Positions 61,901 through 64,000 of a DNA stretch of 64,000 nucleotides are shown here, one piece after another; position 1 is the stretch's first letter; every line of letters begins with the position of its first letter. A program made the translations under genes and the position numbers. The notes beneath the pieces are model-generated. The model saw only the letters and a list, made by a program, of their open reading frames with translations. It did no database searches and was not told where the DNA came from. Location of the stretch: contig CAVTLG010000010.1 of the NCBI GenBank assembly GCA_963735495.1, forward strand, positions 274,348 to 338,347, in the 5' to 3' direction. The stretch is from CAVTLG01 sp963735495 (lineage in GTDB: Bacteria > Chloroflexota > Ktedonobacteria > Ktedonobacterales > Ktedonobacteraceae).

Positions 61901-62528
61901 TCATCCCAGGGCTTCTTCCAATTGTGCTCGTTTCGCCTTCATCCTCCCACGCGCCAGATCCGCCAGCACCGCTGGATCGGTTTGTCCGGCCAACAACGCC
62001 TCAAGCATGGCCCGCGCCGACTTGCCCAGGATATCGGTCGCCACATCCCCCAGTTTGATGCTGGTATCTTCTAACGTCTTTTGTAGGCGATTGACGGTTC
62101 GCGCCCGTTCTTGCACCAAACTGACGCGGTAGCGGGTCAGTTCCCGCAGTTCGCGTTGCGGGGCAGGCGGGATAAAGCTCCCTTTGAGCAAGCCATGTTG
62201 CAACAAATCCGCGATCCACTCGGCGTCGCGTACATCCGTCTTCCTTCCCGGAACCGCTTTGATATGCTGTGCGTTGACCACCAAGAGCTCGAAAATGTCC
62301 CTCTAGCAGATTGTAGATTGGTTTCCAGTAGACCCCCGTACTTTCCATCGCAACGTGGGTGCAGCCTGCCGATTGCAGCCAATCGAGCAAGTGCAGGATA
62401 CCTTGCGTCGTCGTAGCAAACGTGCGGATCTTCTTCTGTCGTTGTCCGTCGATCACCAGAGTCAAGCAGGCCACCAGCAATTTCTTATGCACATCGATGC
62501 CGCAGCAGCGTAGGTAGGGTACTTCCAT
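61901..62528 (-). pseudogene. IS110-family transposase, frameshifted and truncated
   Basis: The N-terminal DEDD half starts at 62528 with CGIDVHKKLLVACLT and continues through MESTGVYWKPIYNLLEGHF. One extra base near 62293 then shifts the frame, and the protein continues VVNAQHIKAVPGRKTDVRDAEWIADLLQHGLL to ARGRMKAKRAQLEEALG. The C-terminal Transposase_20 half with the catalytic Ser is missing. It cannot be functional. The element's upstream end lies within 62529-62761, next to the broken methyltransferase. Confidence 0.9.
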
Positions 62529-62761
62529 ATCTTCCCTCAAAAAAGGTAGTGTTGGATGTCCACAGGGAGTGCAAGGCGAAGAAGATTCTCCTCTACGTGT
62601 TTGCTCCACAAGTACCCTTGGGAACTGCGACAGACGGTGGTGCCTGGTTGCACTCCTGATCAGTCTCCTTTTCTGGCTCAAAACGCACCAGAGAGAGAAC
62701 CGATCTACGACCGTGAAAGCATCCTCGCTCATTCTACACCTTTTCATGGATGGTGGCGCGC

Positions 62762-63590
62762 TCATAGCGCATGTGGGTCTCCTTTGACAAAGAAGAGCAC
62801 GTATTCCACGCTACTTTTGAAATTCGTTTTCACCATTTGGGTTCCAGGATTGGTTTTATGCCAGACAATCGTCGCTTTCACGTGCAATCCGCCTCCCTCC
62901 AGAGCACTTCTCAGGTGGGACAGAAAGCGATCCGAGGAGAACACATAGCCACTACCTTGTGGGCGGAGGAGACGTGCCCATTCGTGTGCCCAGATAGGAA
63001 AACACTGGAGGAAACTCCTGGTCGCTGTATTTGTCCCAGTCGCCGAAGTCCTGGGAAATGGCCCCACGCCCTTCCAACACAAAGGTGTTGTCACGCGCAA
63101 TTTATACGGTGGATCAGTCAAGATGAGGTCGACGCAACCGTCTCCCAATCGTTGCACTTCGGTGTAGAAATCGCCGTGGATCAGGTGAAGACGATGGATG
63201 CGCTCCCACTCATCACGGAGCGCATCCAGCAGCTTGTACAGTTTGGGATGCTCGGGGACGTTCCAATCGGCGTCGTAGGCACCACTGGCAACCTCTTCCT
63301 CCAGGCGCGTGGGAACGCTTCTCCGAGCGCTCCGAGGTACTGACATGCGGCAGCAGACATCTCGTTGCGGATGCGGTAGGCTTTGGCAAGGTCGGTAAAA
63401 CGTGCCTTTCTGATGGTCCTGGAAGCAAGCAGCTGCACCAACTCACCTTGTTGCTCCGGTTTCAGAGGAATGAGGTCTCGTAGGAGATACTCGGTAAATG
63501 CGACGGGCGTCCCATCTGATGTGACGGCAACTTCTTCGGCAGTGGTGACGCTGTTTTCAAAGGTTGTACTGTTTCCCGCCTTTGGCAGGG
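62762..63590 (-). pseudogene. DNA methyltransferase (N4/N6, beta-type), truncated
   Basis: Residues HRLHLIHGDFYTEVQ and DLILTDPPYKL (motif IV) identify an amino-methyltransferase; FPIWAHEWARLLRPQGSGYVF and TIVWHKTNPGTQMVKTNFKSSVEYVLFF follow. The C-terminal part with the AdoMet motif F-x-G-x-G is missing at the IS110 side, so the gene was probably cut there. Upstream, the N-terminal part (TEYLLRDLIPLKPEQQGEL, RFTDLAKAYRIRNEMS) is in another frame, joined near 63300-63346, which suggests a second lesion. It is not expected to be active. Confidence 0.7.
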
Positions 63591-63810
63591 GGCTGAGTAC
63601 TTGACATCAGAAACGAACGAGCAGAAAAAAGCGAGGAAAGCAAACGTCCAAACGGAATGAGGAGCACAGGACGTTGAAAGAAGGCGGAAGGGATCAGGTG
63701 GAAAGCAAACAAGGAAACAACGAAAGCAAGCATTCAGACGGGAAAAGAGGCAAGTGAGTCCCTCCCAACGGGGCCAGGGGAGCCAGAAGAGCAGGGGATC
63801 GCATGACGCC
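63591..63810. other. Short intergenic region
   Basis: About 220 bp of purine-rich sequence between the methyltransferase remnant and the partial gene at the right edge. Nothing recognised. Confidence 0.4.
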
Positions 63811-64000
63811 TTAGGCGCTTTGTCCACCTTGATCTTGCAGACGCGCGAGCCGAAGTCGACGCAAGCGCTGGCGCTCTTAAACAAGCTCGCTCTCGCATGA
63901 GGTCGATGTACTCTTCCAGAGGCATCAGTTCGCCACGCAAGCCTTTGATGGGCACAGACTTGATAAACTGTTCGCCGAGAAGCACGTCAAAGCGTCGAAA
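63811..64000 (-). pseudogene. 3' end of a probable transposase gene, frameshifted, continues past the window
   Basis: The minus-strand frame enters at the window edge as RRFDVLLGEQFIKSVPIKG, then LRGELMPLEEYIDLMRERA. Near 63880 a frame change is needed to continue LRRLRLARLQDQGGQSA to the stop at 63811. The basic Leu/Arg/Gln-rich tail is of the type seen at transposase C-termini, but the family is not identified. The rest lies outside the window. Confidence 0.4.

Overview
The window looks like a chromosomal segment of a Ktedonobacteria-type Chloroflexota. This is inferred from protein content: many Ser/Thr kinases with Pro/Thr-rich linkers, a BTAD (SARP-like) regulator, a CysO-type cysteine pathway, an actinomycete-style extracellular contractile injection system (eCIS), and scattered palindromic repeats. 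No rRNA, tRNA or CRISPR array was found.

Layout. 0.4-7.4 kb: a Pls-type (epsilon-poly-amino-acid) adenylation/thiolation/membrane synthetase, a cytochrome P450 and an O-acetylhomoserine sulfhydrylase. 7.5-22.4 kb: six tandem copies of one unit, each with its own promoter and a conserved leader. Each encodes a membrane receptor with a kinase-like domain that has lost the catalytic Asp (HGN for HRD, DFS for DFG), one TM helix, a Pro/Thr-rich stalk and a sugar-binding ectodomain. Five ectodomains are malectin-like and the sixth is a different carbohydrate-binding module. Copy 4 is broken by one base in a T-run. 22.7-25.8 kb: rhodanese-E1 / CysO / CysM / JAMM protease cysteine operon. 25.9-31.8 kb: an Rpn/PD-(D/E)XK protein and a two-gene operon of membrane proteins with baseplate-J-like ectodomains, one of them an active-type kinase. 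32.4-35.4 kb: BTAD regulator and a polytopic membrane protein.

35.4-53.9 kb (minus strand) is a 16-gene eCIS operon: DUF4255, AAA+ ATPase, DUF4255 with a carboxypeptidase-regulatory-like tail, sheath, tube, two small proteins, second tube, DUF4157 metalloprotease-like protein, LysM hub, VgrG spike, PAAR tip, gp25, baseplate J, and a tail-I wedge protein fused to an FHA domain. It ends with a Ser/Thr kinase that itself carries an FHA domain. Together these suggest an injection machine controlled by phosphorylation, comparable in logic to the PpkA/Fha pathway of type VI secretion. Upstream of the first gene lie four heptamers at exact 11-bp spacing, ending 9 bp before a -10-like box. That is the geometry of SARP-activated promoters, and a BTAD regulator gene sits near the far end of the cluster.

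54-64 kb is mobile-element debris and chimeras: a group II intron RT fragment joined to a transposase fragment joined to a TipAS drug-sensing domain; an FTR1 iron permease fused to an ABC-ATPase tail and a TIR-like domain; a secreted Fn3-thaumatin protein; a frameshifted and truncated IS110 transposase; and a truncated DNA methyltransferase. A family of ~120-bp palindromic elements occurs between genes and, twice, in frame inside the DUF4157 gene.
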